DNA of 62,159 nt from Rhodocyclales bacterium (GTDB lineage: Bacteria; Pseudomonadota; Gammaproteobacteria; Burkholderiales; Rhodocyclaceae), in contig JAQGMF010000050.1 in NCBI GenBank assembly GCA_028292505.1, forward strand, positions 1-62,159, given 5' to 3'. Under the pieces are notes generated by a model, which saw nothing but the letters and a program-made list of their open reading frames with translations, was not told the origin of the DNA and ran no database searches. Positions 18,188-27,994 of the stretch are shown piece after piece. The translations under genes were made by a program, and so were the position numbers. Each line of letters opens with the position of its first letter. The stretch's first letter is position 1.

Positions 18188-19039
18188 ATGCACGTTGCAC
18201 AGGAACTGGTTGCAAGTCTGGATAAGCTCGCAAGCTTGCCCAGCGTTTATTATCGCGTGCGGCAAGCGCTGGATGATCCCGACGTTACCCTCAATACCCT
18301 CTCCGATCTGATCGGCAGCGACCCGGCGCTCAGCGCCGCGCTGTTGCGCCTTGCAAACAGTGCTTTCTACGGCTTTCCACGCCGCATCGAAACCGTCAGC
18401 CGCGCCATCAGCCTGGCGGGCCTGACACAGGTTGGCGATGTCATTCTGGCCAGTTCTATCGCCGCCACTTTCGGCGGCATTCGCCCGCAACGCATGGACA
18501 TGTCGCGCTTCTGGCGCAGCTCGGTGCGCTGCGCGCTGCTGTGTCGCGCCATCGCACAAACACAGGGAAACGGCGAAACCGAGCGCCACTTTCTGCTGGG
18601 CCTGCTGGCCGATATGGGTCACCTCGTCATGTATCACGCCATTCCCGACCTTTCGGACCTCGTCATGGAGACTTCCGGGCTCACCCTCGACGCCCTCGCG
18701 GCACGTGAACGCGAAGTGATCGGCTGCGACTTTGCCGAGGTCGGCGCCGCCCTGGCGTCGAACTGGCGCATGCCAGTTAGCATCGGCGCTACGGTTGGCG
18801 AGCAACTGCACCCCGAACAGGCCGGTGAGTACGCGGCACCCGCAGCCGTATTGAACATCGTCCGCCGAATCGACGAAATGTGCGAAGCCGGCTCTTCGCT
18901 AGACGATACGATTGCCAGCCTGCCCGAGCCGATTCTCGTCCTCGGCAATATCGACATCACCGAACTACCTACCCTGATTTGCAATTGCGAAGCGCAGCTT
19001 CACGAGATGCTGGAGTCTCTCGGCGTCTCTACCCGCTGA
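18188..19039 (+). CDS. HDOD domain protein
   Basis: A 283-residue single-domain HDOD protein. LASLPSVYYRVRQALDDPDVTLNTLSDLIGSDPALSAALLRLANSAFYGFPRRIETVSRAI is the canonical HDOD opening, and HFLLGLLADMGHLV is the internal helix pair. HDOD domains are HD-like but lack metal-dependent phosphodiesterase residues and act in signalling hubs. It is 56 bases downstream of the preceding gene and may be co-transcribed. Confidence 0.9.
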   Translation: MHVAQELVASLDKLASLPSVYYRVRQALDDPDVTLNTLSDLIGSDPALSAALLRLANSAFYGFPRRIETVSRAISLAGLTQVGDVILASSIAATFGGIRPQRMDMSRFWRSSVRCALLCRAIAQTQGNGETERHFLLGLLADMGHLVMYHAIPDLSDLVMETSGLTLDALAAREREVIGCDFAEVGAALASNWRMPVSIGATVGEQLHPEQAGEYAAPAAVLNIVRRIDEMCEAGSSLDDTIASLPEPILVLGNIDITELPTLICNCEAQLHEMLESLGVSTR

Positions 19040-19049
19040 CGCGGACCAT

Positions 19050-19073
19050 TGCCGCGACAGTCTCGTCGCGGCA
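19050..19073 (+). terminator. Hairpin after the HDOD gene (weak terminator candidate)
   Basis: TGCCGCGA, 8-base loop, TCGCGGCA: a perfect GC-rich 8-base stem 10 bases after the HDOD stop codon, but followed by TTCGAT rather than a T-run. Confidence 0.4.
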
Positions 19074-19253
19074 TTCGATCTGGATCAAGAATTGTTCTCT
19101 CCCAAGCGCCAAGATGCGCGCTATCCTGAATGGAATTTGTCGCCTCGACGACGGTCATAATTCCAGACCGCTATCGCCTGGCTACCGCATTACAGGCCTG
19201 CCCGGCAAGCGCTTCCCCAAATCCAAGGCTCGCATTTCTCTTGAGGGACAGAC

Positions 19254-22127
19254 ATGAGCAAGACCTTACATCCCGATACCACCGTCGCCCCACTGGCCGA
19301 CCAGGAAATCTCCGCCGAAGTCCTGATTGAAAAATATGCCAAAGGCAACGAAACGAGCGCTCGTGAAGTGCGCGGCCGCGTAGCCCGTGCCCTTGCCGCA
19401 ATCGAAGCCGAGGATCGTCGCGCCCAGTGGGAAGAGCGTTTCCTCAGCGCACAGGAACAAGGTTTTATCCCGGCAGGACGCATCAACTCTGCCGCTGGCA
19501 CCACGCTCACCGCAACACTGATCAACTGCTTCGTGCAACCGGTCGGCGACTCTGTCACCGAAGAGGCCGATGGCCGTCCAGGCATCTACACCGCACTGTC
19601 GCACGCCGCTGAAACCATGCGCCGCGGCGGCGGTGTCGGTTACGACTTCTCCAGCATCCGTCCGAGCGGCGCCATGGTGCGCGGCACGCAGTCGCGCGCT
19701 AGCGGGCCGGTGTCCTACATGCGCGTCTTCGACCGCTCCTGCGAGACGGTGGAATCGGCGGGTGCGCGTCGCGGCGCGCAGATGGGCGTGTTGCGTTGCG
19801 ACCACCCCGACATCGAACATTTTATCCACGCCAAGGACGCAGGCGATTTATCCAATTTCAATATATCGGTCGGCGTGACTGACGTATTCATGAAGGCCGT
19901 CGAAGCCGATAGCGACGTCGAGCTCGCGCATCGTGCCGAGCCCGCCGCGGACATCAAGGAAGCTGGCGCGTGGCAACGCGAAGACGGCTGGTGGGTTTAT
20001 CGCAAGCTGCCTGCCCGCGAGCTGTGGGACCAGATAATGCATTCGACATACGATCATGCCGAACCTGGTATCCTGTTTCTCGACCGCATCAATCGCGACA
20101 ACAATCTGAATTACTGCGAGACCATCGAGGCCACCAATCCGTGTGCCGAACAGCCCTTGCCGCCTTACGGCTGCTGCTGCCTGGGCTCGATCAATCTCAC
20201 CACCTTCGTACGCGACGCATTCACCGATGCTGCACGCTTCGACGAAGCAGCGTTCGGCAAGGTCGTCGAGACCTCTACGCGCATGCTCGACAATGTGCTC
20301 GACGCAACGCATTGGCCCCTGCCACAACAACAACAGGAAGCCGCCAGCAAGCGCCGCATCGGCCTCGGCTTCACCGGCCTCGGCGATGCCCTGATCATGC
20401 TCGGCCTGCGCTACGACACGCCCGCAGCACGCGCCAAGGCCAGCGAAATCAGCATCATCATGCGCGACCGCGCCTACCTCGCCTCGGTCGAACTTGCACG
20501 CGAACGCGGCGCCTTCCCGCTCTTCAACGCGGATCTATATCTGTCCGGCGGCAACTTCGCCTCGCGCCTGCCTAGCGAGATCAAGGAGCAGATCCGCAAG
20601 CACGGCATCCGCAATTCGCACCTGCTGTCCATCGCGCCGACCGGCACTATCTCCTTGGCATTTGCCGACAATGCATCGAATGGCATCGAGCCGCCCTTCT
20701 CGTGGACTTACACGCGCAAGAAACGCATGGCCGACGGTACGCACAAACTCTACGCGGTGGAGGACTACGCCTGGCGCCTGTACCGCCATCTCGGCGGCAA
20801 CGTCGACGCCTTGCCCGACTCCTTCGTCACGGCGCTGGAAATTTCGGCGCAAGCCCACAAGGACATGGTCGCCGCCGTCGCACCCTACATTGACACCAGC
20901 ATATCGAAGACCGTCAATGTGCCGGAGGATTATCCTTACGGCGAATTCGAGGGCCTCTATCTTTCTGCCTGGAAAGCGGGCCTCAAGGGCCTTGCCACCT
21001 ACCGGCCCAACATGGTGCTCGGCTCTGTGCTGTCGGTGGACACTGCCGGCAAGGAAGAAATGCGCTCGCCCAATGACGTTGTCCTGAGCGATCCGAACCG
21101 TCGTCTATCGATTCCCTCCCTGCCTGCGCCCGTGCTTGCCAGCCTTCGCTGGCCGGGCCGGCCGGAACTGCCGGACGGCAATACCTCCTGGACCTACATG
21201 CTGGACAGCCCGCAGGGCTCGTTTGCCATCTTCGTCGGCCATGTCGATGCCAGCGATGACGGACAGATACGCGACACCTTTCCGTTCGAAGTCTGGGTCA
21301 ACGGTGCCGACCAACCACGCGGTCTCGGCGCGCTCGCCAAGACCCTGTCGATGGACATGCGCGCCAACGACCGTGCCTGGCTCAAACTCAAGCTCGACGC
21401 ACTCGCCACCACCGTCGGCGAAGCCAGCTTCGACCTGCCCTTCCCGCCCCACAGCGAACAACGCCGAGTGCCCGGCGTGGTCTCTGCATTCGCACAGATC
21501 GTGCGCTATCGCTGCGAAAAACTTGGCGCCTTCGAGACGACAGGCCCGACGCCCGTGCAGGATGCCGTATTCAGTGTGCAGGAGCCCAAGACCGGCACAG
21601 ACGGAACGCTGTCGTGGACGGTGGACATCAACAATCCGGCGACCGGCGAAGACTTCGCCTTGGGCCTGAAAGAAATATCCCTGCCTGACGGCGTAACGCG
21701 CCCTTATGCCATGTGGCTATCTGGAAACTACCCGCGTGCGCTCGACGGTCTGGCGCGTTTGCTGTCGCTCGACATGCGCGTGCTCGACCCGGCCTGGATC
21801 GGCATGAAGCTGCGCAAGCTGCTCAACTACCCCGAGCCACTCGGCGACTTCATGGCCTTCGTGCCAGGCACGCGTCGCCAGCAGAACTGGCCGTCGACCG
21901 TCGCCTACGTCGCGCGCCTGATGATCCATCGCTACGCCATGCTCGGCGTGCTCGACGAACAAGGCTATCCGACACGTGAAATGGGTATCCTCGAAACGCC
22001 GCGTGACGACAGCGCGCCAAAACTGATGCAAGGCATGCGCTGCAACGAATGCGGCAATGACTCCGTCATACGCAAGGATGGCTGCGATTTCTGCACGGCG
22101 TGCGGAGCGGTCGGTAGCTGCGGCTAA
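19254..22127 (+). CDS. nrdJ: Adenosylcobalamin-dependent (class II) ribonucleotide reductase
   Basis: A 957-residue cytoplasmic enzyme that reduces ribonucleotides using B12 and works with or without oxygen. The active-site block [20 protein letters not shown] (near residue 293) holds the catalytic Asn-Cys-Glu; [24 protein letters not shown] is the phosphate-binding loop region. The C-terminus ends with paired cysteines (CNECGN...[11 protein letters not shown]), the redox tail. Between about residues 600 and 900 two TSCPD-like repeats are visible, each ending in an [13 protein letters not shown] / [13 protein letters not shown] motif. Leader GAGGGACAGAC gives the start. No cobalamin riboswitch was found upstream. 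Confidence 0.93.
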   Translation: MSKTLHPDTTVAPLADQEISAEVLIEKYAKGNETSAREVRGRVARALAAIEAEDRRAQWEERFLSAQEQGFIPAGRINSAAGTTLTATLINCFVQPVGDSVTEEADGRPGIYTALSHAAETMRRGGGVGYDFSSIRPSGAMVRGTQSRASGPVSYMRVFDRSCETVESAGARRGAQMGVLRCDHPDIEHFIHAKDAGDLSNFNISVGVTDVFMKAVEADSDVELAHRAEPAADIKEAGAWQREDGWWVYRKLPARELWDQIMHSTYDHAEPGILFLDRINRDNNLNYCETIEATNPCAEQPLPPYGCCCLGSINLTTFVRDAFTDAARFDEAAFGKVVETSTRMLDNVLDATHWPLPQQQQEAASKRRIGLGFTGLGDALIMLGLRYDTPAARAKASEISIIMRDRAYLASVELARERGAFPLFNADLYLSGGNFASRLPSEIKEQIRKHGIRNSHLLSIAPTGTISLAFADNASNGIEPPFSWTYTRKKRMADGTHKLYAVEDYAWRLYRHLGGNVDALPDSFVTALEISAQAHKDMVAAVAPYIDTSISKTVNVPEDYPYGEFEGLYLSAWKAGLKGLATYRPNMVLGSVLSVDTAGKEEMRSPNDVVLSDPNRRLSIPSLPAPVLASLRWPGRPELPDGNTSWTYMLDSPQGSFAIFVGHVDASDDGQIRDTFPFEVWVNGADQPRGLGALAKTLSMDMRANDRAWLKLKLDALATTVGEASFDLPFPPHSEQRRVPGVVSAFAQIVRYRCEKLGAFETTGPTPVQDAVFSVQEPKTGTDGTLSWTVDINNPATGEDFALGLKEISLPDGVTRPYAMWLSGNYPRALDGLARLLSLDMRVLDPAWIGMKLRKLLNYPEPLGDFMAFVPGTRRQQNWPSTVAYVARLMIHRYAMLGVLDEQGYPTREMGILETPRDDSAPKLMQGMRCNECGNDSVIRKDGCDFCTACGAVGSCG

Positions 22128-22260
22128 AGACCTGCCTCGCTTGCGGCTGCCATGTGTGCAAGACGGGCACTGTCTTGCGCGCTACTGGCGGCAAGCAGAT
22201 TGTGATGCGTGTTTTTCTATTGAACTTTCACATCGTGGAAGACTTCATATTGCCATATTG

Positions 22261-22542
22261 TCACAGAGCAAAACGCCCCTTATGACGATTTGATGTCAAC
22301 CAACCGGTCTCGCCGTAATTGTCAACAAAACATACTTTCACTTGCGCCATGCCGATGCTGCATGGATAGATCCACACGGTCGCATCCTGCTTGTTGCGGG
22401 TGATGAACCAGAGGGCGTCACCATGAGCAAGCCCCCAGCTACCAACGCGATGTACGAGCAAGTCTGCCTGACCACGATCGCTGACGAAGGCGACGCGAAT
22501 ATGCGCTTCGCCCATGCTGGCAGTTTGATAAACGCGTGCCAT
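22261..22542 (-). CDS. Small conserved hypothetical protein (DUF6150-like)
   Basis: From the ATG at 22542 (AAGGAGATGAATTC leader) it has 93 residues. MARVYQTASMGEAHIRVAF...GLAHGDALWFITRNKQDATVWIY...AQVKVCFVDNYGETGW is a conserved pattern I associate with a small uncharacterised family (DUF6150 as I recall; not verified). It is beta-rich and has no signal peptide. It is convergent with nrdJ and divergent from the next gene. Confidence 0.65.
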   Translation of the reverse strand: MARVYQTASMGEAHIRVAFVSDRGQADLLVHRVGSWGLAHGDALWFITRNKQDATVWIYPCSIGMAQVKVCFVDNYGETGWLTSNRHKGRFAL

Positions 22543-22617
22543 GAATTCATCTCCTTTACCTGCTTGAATAGCTGGTGGCAGCTGCCATACTGGCAAAGCG
22601 AATAGCTGAGGTGCTCA

Positions 22618-22959
22618 ATGTTTGTAAAGCTGTTGATGCAATTGCGCGAAGGTCGCGATGAAGTAAGCGTGGTGCGCCCGAATGGCACAAACCGTGTCGT
22701 ACTCGGCACGCGCCAACCCGACGACGACACGCGCCGCGTGAACGTCGTGCGACAGTGGGGTGAAGGTCGCGCAGCACCGCGCCAGTCAGCACCCGAAGCC
22801 ATCGAAGAACCGCTGCCACAACGCACGCAAACGATTCTTTCATACAGTCTTCCACCTGCACTGTGCGACGAAATCAATGGCGGCCTCACCGAGGCCTTGC
22901 CTGCCTCGCGCAGCGAATCGATGGCGGGCATACCGGTGAAAATAAAGCTGCGGTTCTAA
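22618..22959 (+). CDS. Hypothetical protein
   Basis: A 113-residue basic, probably partly disordered protein (VLGTRQPDDDTRRVNVVRQWGEGR; PQRTQTILSYSLPPALCDEINGGLTEAL). TGAGGTGCTCA precedes the ATG. Its stop codon directly abuts the end of the converging GNAT gene. No family recognised. Confidence 0.45.
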   Translation: MFVKLLMQLREGRDEVSVVRPNGTNRVVLGTRQPDDDTRRVNVVRQWGEGRAAPRQSAPEAIEEPLPQRTQTILSYSLPPALCDEINGGLTEALPASRSESMAGIPVKIKLRF

Positions 22960-25023
22960 TCACACGCCTGTCCTGCACAAGCAGAGACGGCCGTCGGCGA
23001 ATTCAAAAGCACTCTGTGTGCGCACGCAAAAATCTCGCAGCATCTTGCTGCGCCGCGCATGAGGCAGCGTGTGTTTGCCAAGCGTGCAGCAGAAGAAAAC
23101 CATGCTTTCTTCCGGCGGCAATGCGCGCACCTCTACCGTCTCGAAACCGAGTTGTTGTAGTGCGTAGATCGAGCGCTGATTGTCGGGGTATGCCGCCGTG
23201 AAAACCTGATGAACCTGCAGCGCTTCGAGTTGTGCCATCAGCAATCTCGCGGCGCGCGTGCCGTAACCTGCTCCCTGGAAATCGGCACCCATCCAGAAAT
23301 GGAAAAATGCGGAAGTACCGCACCAATTGGCACTGACCACGCCGCAGAATCCATATTCCTCATGCATAACCGCGAAGTCGGCACGCGTCGTTTGCGTGCG
23401 ACGCTCGACCATCCATGCAAGGAGTTCGTCACCATCCGCGAAACAAGGCAGGCGCGTCATCATGCCGATCTGCGGATCGCGATACTGGTAGAGGAATGCC
23501 GTCGCATGCTCGGGGCCGAGTGGCTCAATACGCACGATGTCGTCGCTTGCCAGTTCCGTGTTGTACCAGGCTAGCGTCAGCCATTCATTCACGCGTGAGT
23601 GCACGCGCTCGCGTTCGACAAAGGGCATTTCGTCCCTCGAAAATTCGGCACATGCAATATCCAATACGGATAAAGCCGACGGCGTTCTGCCGCTTGCCTC
23701 AAGACACCTCGACAACAAGAGCAGATCGTTGCAGGTTGCGCCATAGAGGCCCGCTGAATTTTCAAGCAGACGTGTCGCCAATCCCCAGGCATCGAGATTG
23801 ATCGCCAACGACGCAGCGTTGCGAAAAAATCCGTCGTCTTGTGGCGTCGGGTAATACTGCTCGCACGCGCCTGCTAAGGCGTTGCGCCATTGCGGCAGGA
23901 GGTCTGCTTGTACGTCAGGTGCAGCTTCTATCAGCACAGAAGCCAGGGCCTGCAGCAGCTGCGGCGAATCGTCGCAGCTGCGCCATAGTGCAAAGGCTTG
24001 CTCGGCGCGCAGGCTATTGCCCAAGGCCGCTGCAAGTTCTGCCACCTGGGCCTGCGCACCCTCGCGCGCGGAGCGCAGGCGCTGCATGTCCGGCAGGCAA
24101 TCGGCCAGTGCCGGACAACTCATATCGCGCAGAGCCAGGTGATACATCAGCGAGCCTTCGTCGCTATTGCAAACCTGGGCGCCGCGATGACTTTGCCAGT
24201 GCGAGAGCGCGTGAAAATTGACAGGGGCGCCGCCTGCAACGCAATACTTTTCGCCGGATGGCATCAGGGCTCCAAGCCTGATTTGGGCGGCACTGTTGGT
24301 GCCAGCATCCGAAGCCAGCAAGAAGTAGCGTCCGCCGCTCGCATCGATTAAACCTTGTAGACATTCAAGTGCGCCAGCAGGCAGGGATACAGCCGCGCTG
24401 CTAATGATAGTGGCATAGTACGCAAGTAAGCTGTCTTCCGAGATATCGATAGCTCGCCATGCCATCTCGGCCTGGGTCTTTGTCATTCGCGCCGGCAGCC
24501 ATGCCTCCAGCAACTTGCCATAGTGACAGGCAAACAGCTCGTTCCTGAGACGACTGAAAACACCGTGCGCGACAATGACATAAGGATTTCCGCTTTCGAC
24601 GCTCTGAAGTAACTCGCTCATGTCCTCGGGCTGCGAGACCACAACGGCAAAGCGTTGTGCCGCCACGTAAGCTTGCAGGAACGGATGAACGAGAAGTGTT
24701 TGTGCGGTATCCGGCGTGTCGCAAACCGCAAGATAGAGAACCTGCTGTTCACAATTCTCCAGAGCACGTAATACGCGCCATGCACGCTCGCCACCAACGG
24801 GTGCGAGGTCGATGATATTGAGCGGAAGCTCCGGCACGATGCCGCCGCAGTCATGGCCGTTCTCGATGAAAGCGCGGATCAGCGCTGCATCTGTCCTGCC
24901 GCTGCGATCGCAAATCGCTTCGATGCATTCTTCATGAAATGTGTGCTCGCCATAACGCACCCAGCCATCCTGTTCTGGCCTGGCGTTATTTTCTTTCCTC
25001 GACTCTTTCAGGATGGCTACCAT
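22960..25023 (-). CDS. Multidomain protein with C-terminal GNAT acetyltransferase
   Basis: A 687-residue protein. Residues about 500-650 form a GNAT domain: IVRIEPLGPEHATAFL, FCGVVSANWCGTSAFFHFWMG, the acetyl-CoA loop DFQGAGYGTRA and NQRSIYALQQLGFETV. The N-terminal 300 residues show alternating beta/alpha segments (LPLNIIDLAPVGGERAWRVLRAL; NPYVIVAHGVFSRLRNELF) that may be a degenerate Rossmann/methyltransferase-like module. A helical middle part resembles TPR repeats. It is the last gene of the minus-strand T6SS-linked run, 66 bases after the NTase-like effector candidate, so it might modify or neutralise those proteins; that is inference. Confidence 0.72.
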   Translation of the reverse strand: MVAILKESRKENNARPEQDGWVRYGEHTFHEECIEAICDRSGRTDAALIRAFIENGHDCGGIVPELPLNIIDLAPVGGERAWRVLRALENCEQQVLYLAVCDTPDTAQTLLVHPFLQAYVAAQRFAVVVSQPEDMSELLQSVESGNPYVIVAHGVFSRLRNELFACHYGKLLEAWLPARMTKTQAEMAWRAIDISEDSLLAYYATIISSAAVSLPAGALECLQGLIDASGGRYFLLASDAGTNSAAQIRLGALMPSGEKYCVAGGAPVNFHALSHWQSHRGAQVCNSDEGSLMYHLALRDMSCPALADCLPDMQRLRSAREGAQAQVAELAAALGNSLRAEQAFALWRSCDDSPQLLQALASVLIEAAPDVQADLLPQWRNALAGACEQYYPTPQDDGFFRNAASLAINLDAWGLATRLLENSAGLYGATCNDLLLLSRCLEASGRTPSALSVLDIACAEFSRDEMPFVERERVHSRVNEWLTLAWYNTELASDDIVRIEPLGPEHATAFLYQYRDPQIGMMTRLPCFADGDELLAWMVERRTQTTRADFAVMHEEYGFCGVVSANWCGTSAFFHFWMGADFQGAGYGTRAARLLMAQLEALQVHQVFTAAYPDNQRSIYALQQLGFETVEVRALPPEESMVFFCCTLGKHTLPHARRSKMLRDFCVRTQSAFEFADGRLCLCRTGV

Positions 25024-25089
25024 GATCCCCGATCCGTAAATTCGTTACTCAATACCATTGACATAACCCTCAAACGCCCACCTGCGGCA

Positions 25090-25890
25090 CTACTTGATTC
25101 GCTTGCCTTCAGGCGTGTGTTCGCGAATCAGCACTTGTCGCTCGCCAGGGATGCCGTAGAAGACCTTGGCGCCGATCGGGTGTCGATCCTTCGTACGCCC
25201 GCGCGCATTGTCCAGCGGGCTGCGTGGCGCGGGAAAAGCCTTGCCCTTGCCAGTCTGCTGCACTTGCGTGGAGTCCTCGCGCAAACGACGCGAGGCGATG
25301 CCGACGTCGATGTCACTATGCGATCCGAATGTCTTGCCGGTCGCGAAACTCTTGCCTGTCACCGAACTGCCGCTGACGAACACGACACCATCGCGCGCCT
25401 GCTGCGCGATCGGCCGCGTGAGGTCACGAAACTCCTGCTCGCTCTTGAAACCCAGCGGATAGCGACGCGCGACCACGCTTTCGACCGTAGTAGGCGCCGG
25501 TTTCGGAACGACCTTCGGCTTCGCCAGCGGTAATGACGGCGAGGGAGAGCTGACGGAGTCCGAACGCACGACAGCCTTTTCCGGCGAAACCGGTACCGGC
25601 TTGAACGGGCTGCCGACGGAAGGCGACAACTCCTTCGAAGGCGGCGGCTTGCTCACCGTGCTCGTGCGCGGCGGCGATAGAACCGGCTTGAGTGGCGCGG
25701 TGTGCTTCACAGGCGTCGACAGGGTCGCTGAAGGCGAATCCTTGCGCGGGCTCGAACGCAATGCCGGCGACGGTGTAACAGTCGAGACTGTCGGCGAGCG
25801 CTTCTTGGGCTTGCCGCGAGCCCCGACTTCGATCCAGCCCTCGTCCTTGGGTGGACCACTGGGCCGAGTTGCTTTCTGGTTGTTTGCCAT
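25090..25890 (-). CDS. Candidate T6SS effector A: Ser/Pro-rich N-terminus, nucleotidyltransferase-like C-terminus
   Basis: A 266-residue protein with an AAGGAGGACTGCAGC leader. Residues 1-140 are Ser/Pro/Lys-rich and probably disordered (many S/T-P and SPRK sites). Residues about 143-262 form a compact domain shared with effector candidate D (27995-29023): GFKSEQEFRDLTRPIAQQ, VFVSGSSVTG (residues 171-179), SDIDVGIASRRL (192-203), RHPIG and REHTPEGKR. GSS followed by SDID is the core signature of pol-beta-type nucleotidyltransferases, although the spacing (17 residues) is longer than usual. No signal peptide. Transfer of a nucleotide to a target is a hypothesis. Confidence 0.7.
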   Translation of the reverse strand: MANNQKATRPSGPPKDEGWIEVGARGKPKKRSPTVSTVTPSPALRSSPRKDSPSATLSTPVKHTAPLKPVLSPPRTSTVSKPPPSKELSPSVGSPFKPVPVSPEKAVVRSDSVSSPSPSLPLAKPKVVPKPAPTTVESVVARRYPLGFKSEQEFRDLTRPIAQQARDGVVFVSGSSVTGKSFATGKTFGSHSDIDVGIASRRLREDSTQVQQTGKGKAFPAPRSPLDNARGRTKDRHPIGAKVFYGIPGERQVLIREHTPEGKRIK

Positions 25891-25932
25891 GCTGCAGTCC
25901 TCCTTATCAACGTGTCGCTACCGTGCAGATAT

Positions 25933-26811
25933 CTATTTATCCTTGAGCGATCGCAGCGGCTCGGTCAGCCATGCCGTGGCATGTGCCTGACGCGCGTCGC
26001 TCGGAAACAAGGGGATCTGCAATAGCGGAAATGGTGCGCTGAGCCGGCCGCCGCCCGTGCCATCTTCATTGAGCGGCGCACGCGGCGGACTCGGCGGTGG
26101 AAAACGCGAGATTTCCGACGAAGGTACTTCCTGCTGCGTGAAGGCGAAGTAGCGCTCCTTGGCGTATTCGCGACGGCGATGCGTTTCCTTCGCGAAATTT
26201 ATGCGATTGGGTTTCTTCTTTGCGCTCGGCGATTCCAGCGGCCCCTTCGCGCTGCGCGAATTTGGCAGGGCATCGGTGAGGTAGTCGCTCTTCAGTATCT
26301 CCGGCCCCGAGGCGGTGATGCGCAGCTGACGCGACAACAGTGAAGCTGAAGTGCCGGGCTCGCTGAGCTTGCGTTTCTTTGCAAGGTGCAATTCATCGCG
26401 CAGTTCGTCGTGCGCCGGGCCCTGGCCCTTGGTATGCGTGCTGCCCTGACCTGTGCGCTTGACGAAGGTCTGCGTATGACCGCCGAGCTCGCCGTCCTTG
26501 CGGCGGAACACGGTGGTCGATGGCGAGGTACGCAAGCCCGACTGGATATGCGCATAGAGTTTGTTGCCGCCGAATTCATTTCGTTTGTTCGTCGGAATGC
26601 CTTCATGCAGACCCTCATTGCGCAGGGTCTGCGACGAGGCGCGCGCAGTGACGCGCACATCATCGGAGCTGACTTTACGCTTCTTGCTCTGGCCCTCGAC
26701 GGCGCGTCCGCCGACGAGGCCGCTATCGCTCTTGCGAATGAATGGCGACAAGGTCGGGTCCTTGTCCTGGCGGTAAGTCGGGCGTTTGGTGCTTTTACTG
26801 TTGCTTGACAT
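25933..26811 (-). CDS. Candidate T6SS effector B: basic protein with NLS-like clusters
   Basis: A 292-residue, basic, low-complexity protein with a good AGGAG leader. Residues 10-70 match the N-terminus of candidate C in a collinear pattern TY-x4-D-x-TL-x5-KS-x-S followed by KRK, RV and HE. KKRKV at 43-47 and KKRKL at 145-149 look like monopartite nuclear localisation signals, and FPPPSPP at 237-243 resembles an EVH1/WW/SH3 ligand. No enzymatic domain was recognised. It sits between candidates A and C (42- and 23-base gaps), so it is almost certainly co-transcribed. Confidence 0.62.
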   Translation of the reverse strand: MSSNSKSTKRPTYRQDKDPTLSPFIRKSDSGLVGGRAVEGQSKKRKVSSDDVRVTARASSQTLRNEGLHEGIPTNKRNEFGGNKLYAHIQSGLRTSPSTTVFRRKDGELGGHTQTFVKRTGQGSTHTKGQGPAHDELRDELHLAKKRKLSEPGTSASLLSRQLRITASGPEILKSDYLTDALPNSRSAKGPLESPSAKKKPNRINFAKETHRRREYAKERYFAFTQQEVPSSEISRFPPPSPPRAPLNEDGTGGGRLSAPFPLLQIPLFPSDARQAHATAWLTEPLRSLKDK

Positions 26812-26834
26812 TTTATGCTCCTATCATTGTCGTA

Positions 26835-27842
26835 TCAGGTGCGCCGCGGAACACGGAACGGCGCCGTTGCATACTGCGCGCGCTCGGCTGGCCCGCCCGT
26901 CGGCGGTGCTTCCGAAGGCTTACCTGTTATGGTCAGAGAAGTGTCGTAGCCCCCGCCCTGGATCGGGCTCGTGCTGGTCGGCGCAGTGCGCTCACGCAAC
27001 GGCGACGTTGCGCGACTGCCCTCGCGCTTGCGACCCGAGTCACCCAGTGACGAGACGAAGGTATCCATATGCTTTTCGACTACGGCCTGATCGCTGGTCG
27101 AGAGGCTGCTGCGCATTGCCTCCACGCGCTCTTTCGCTTGGTTGCGATCGGTCTCCCAGGTGTCTTTTGCCTTCTTGGCTTTCAGCTTGGACGCGTCCTT
27201 GGCCTTACTCGCCAGTTCACCTGGCGCCATGGAAAAGACCGTCGTGGCCGAGGCGATAACGGTCGCCGCCTCCGGCGTCATCAGTGGGTCCGACAAAACG
27301 CTCATCGCCTGCGTGCGCACAAGGTCGTGCGCCTGTGGCTGGCTACCGGTATAGACGCCCGAGCCCGAGTGCCCGGACACACCGCCCTTGGGCGCCGACA
27401 GGATCGTGCGCGCGGTATCCGTGCGCGCGCCGTCACCGACCTGCACGAGTGTCTCCACGTTCTTTTCGGGAAACGATTTGCCGGAATACTGTTGCCAGAA
27501 GCCCGAACTCATGGCCGGCATTTTGGACAGCGTCGGTGCAGACGACACAGACGGAGCAGAAGACACTGTCGTCGTCGAAGGCTTCGGTATCGGCACCGGC
27601 GTTCTTTGCGCCAATTTCGGCGTCATATCCGTCACCACGAAGGCTTCGTGATAGCCGCTGCTGAAGCCCTCTTTGGTCGGATTGGAAGCCACCCGGAAAG
27701 AACCCTCCGATATCGTCTTGCGCTTGACGACCGAAGACACCACGTCGGGCCGAAAGCTCCCGCTTTTTGCCTGGGTCTTCGTCAAGGTCAGGTCGTCTGA
27801 CGCTTGATACGTTTTCTGTTTCTTCTGCGGTTGACTGGCCAT
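26835..27842 (-). CDS. Candidate T6SS effector C: Ser/Thr/Lys-rich hypothetical
   Basis: A 335-residue protein, leader CCGGAGTCGAGC. Residues 8-66 share the collinear motif seen in candidate B, including KRK-x2-S and HE. The middle (about 120-250) is a more ordered helical region (HDLVRTQAMSVLSDPLMTPEAATVIASATTVFSMAPGELA then a charged coiled segment SKAKDASKLKAKKAKDTWETDRNQAKERVEAMR). The C-terminal 70 residues are Ser/Pro/Gly-rich. No family recognised; function unknown. Grouped with B by sequence and position. Confidence 0.6.
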   Translation of the reverse strand: MASQPQKKQKTYQASDDLTLTKTQAKSGSFRPDVVSSVVKRKTISEGSFRVASNPTKEGFSSGYHEAFVVTDMTPKLAQRTPVPIPKPSTTTVSSAPSVSSAPTLSKMPAMSSGFWQQYSGKSFPEKNVETLVQVGDGARTDTARTILSAPKGGVSGHSGSGVYTGSQPQAHDLVRTQAMSVLSDPLMTPEAATVIASATTVFSMAPGELASKAKDASKLKAKKAKDTWETDRNQAKERVEAMRSSLSTSDQAVVEKHMDTFVSSLGDSGRKREGSRATSPLRERTAPTSTSPIQGGGYDTSLTITGKPSEAPPTGGPAERAQYATAPFRVPRRT

Positions 27843-27994
27843 GCTCGACTCCGGCGCGAATCATTCGGCGCGCACTGCGCTCCGATCGACGCGAGGCGAT
27901 TTCACTGTTCTCGTGTGCATCTGTCGCTTCCTTTCATTTCCGCCGCGTTTACATGACAATGGTATTTTTAAATTCAACGGCATTGCGCTTCGCA

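Noticed and set aside
19040..19253. Cobalamin riboswitch upstream of the B12-dependent nrdJ
   Set aside because: Looked for a B12-box and the long conserved leader; the gap is only about 214 bases and shows no such motif.
24853..25533. 226-codon plus-strand frame across the GNAT/candidate A junction
   Set aside because: Antisense to two better supported genes and spans their boundary; no family features.
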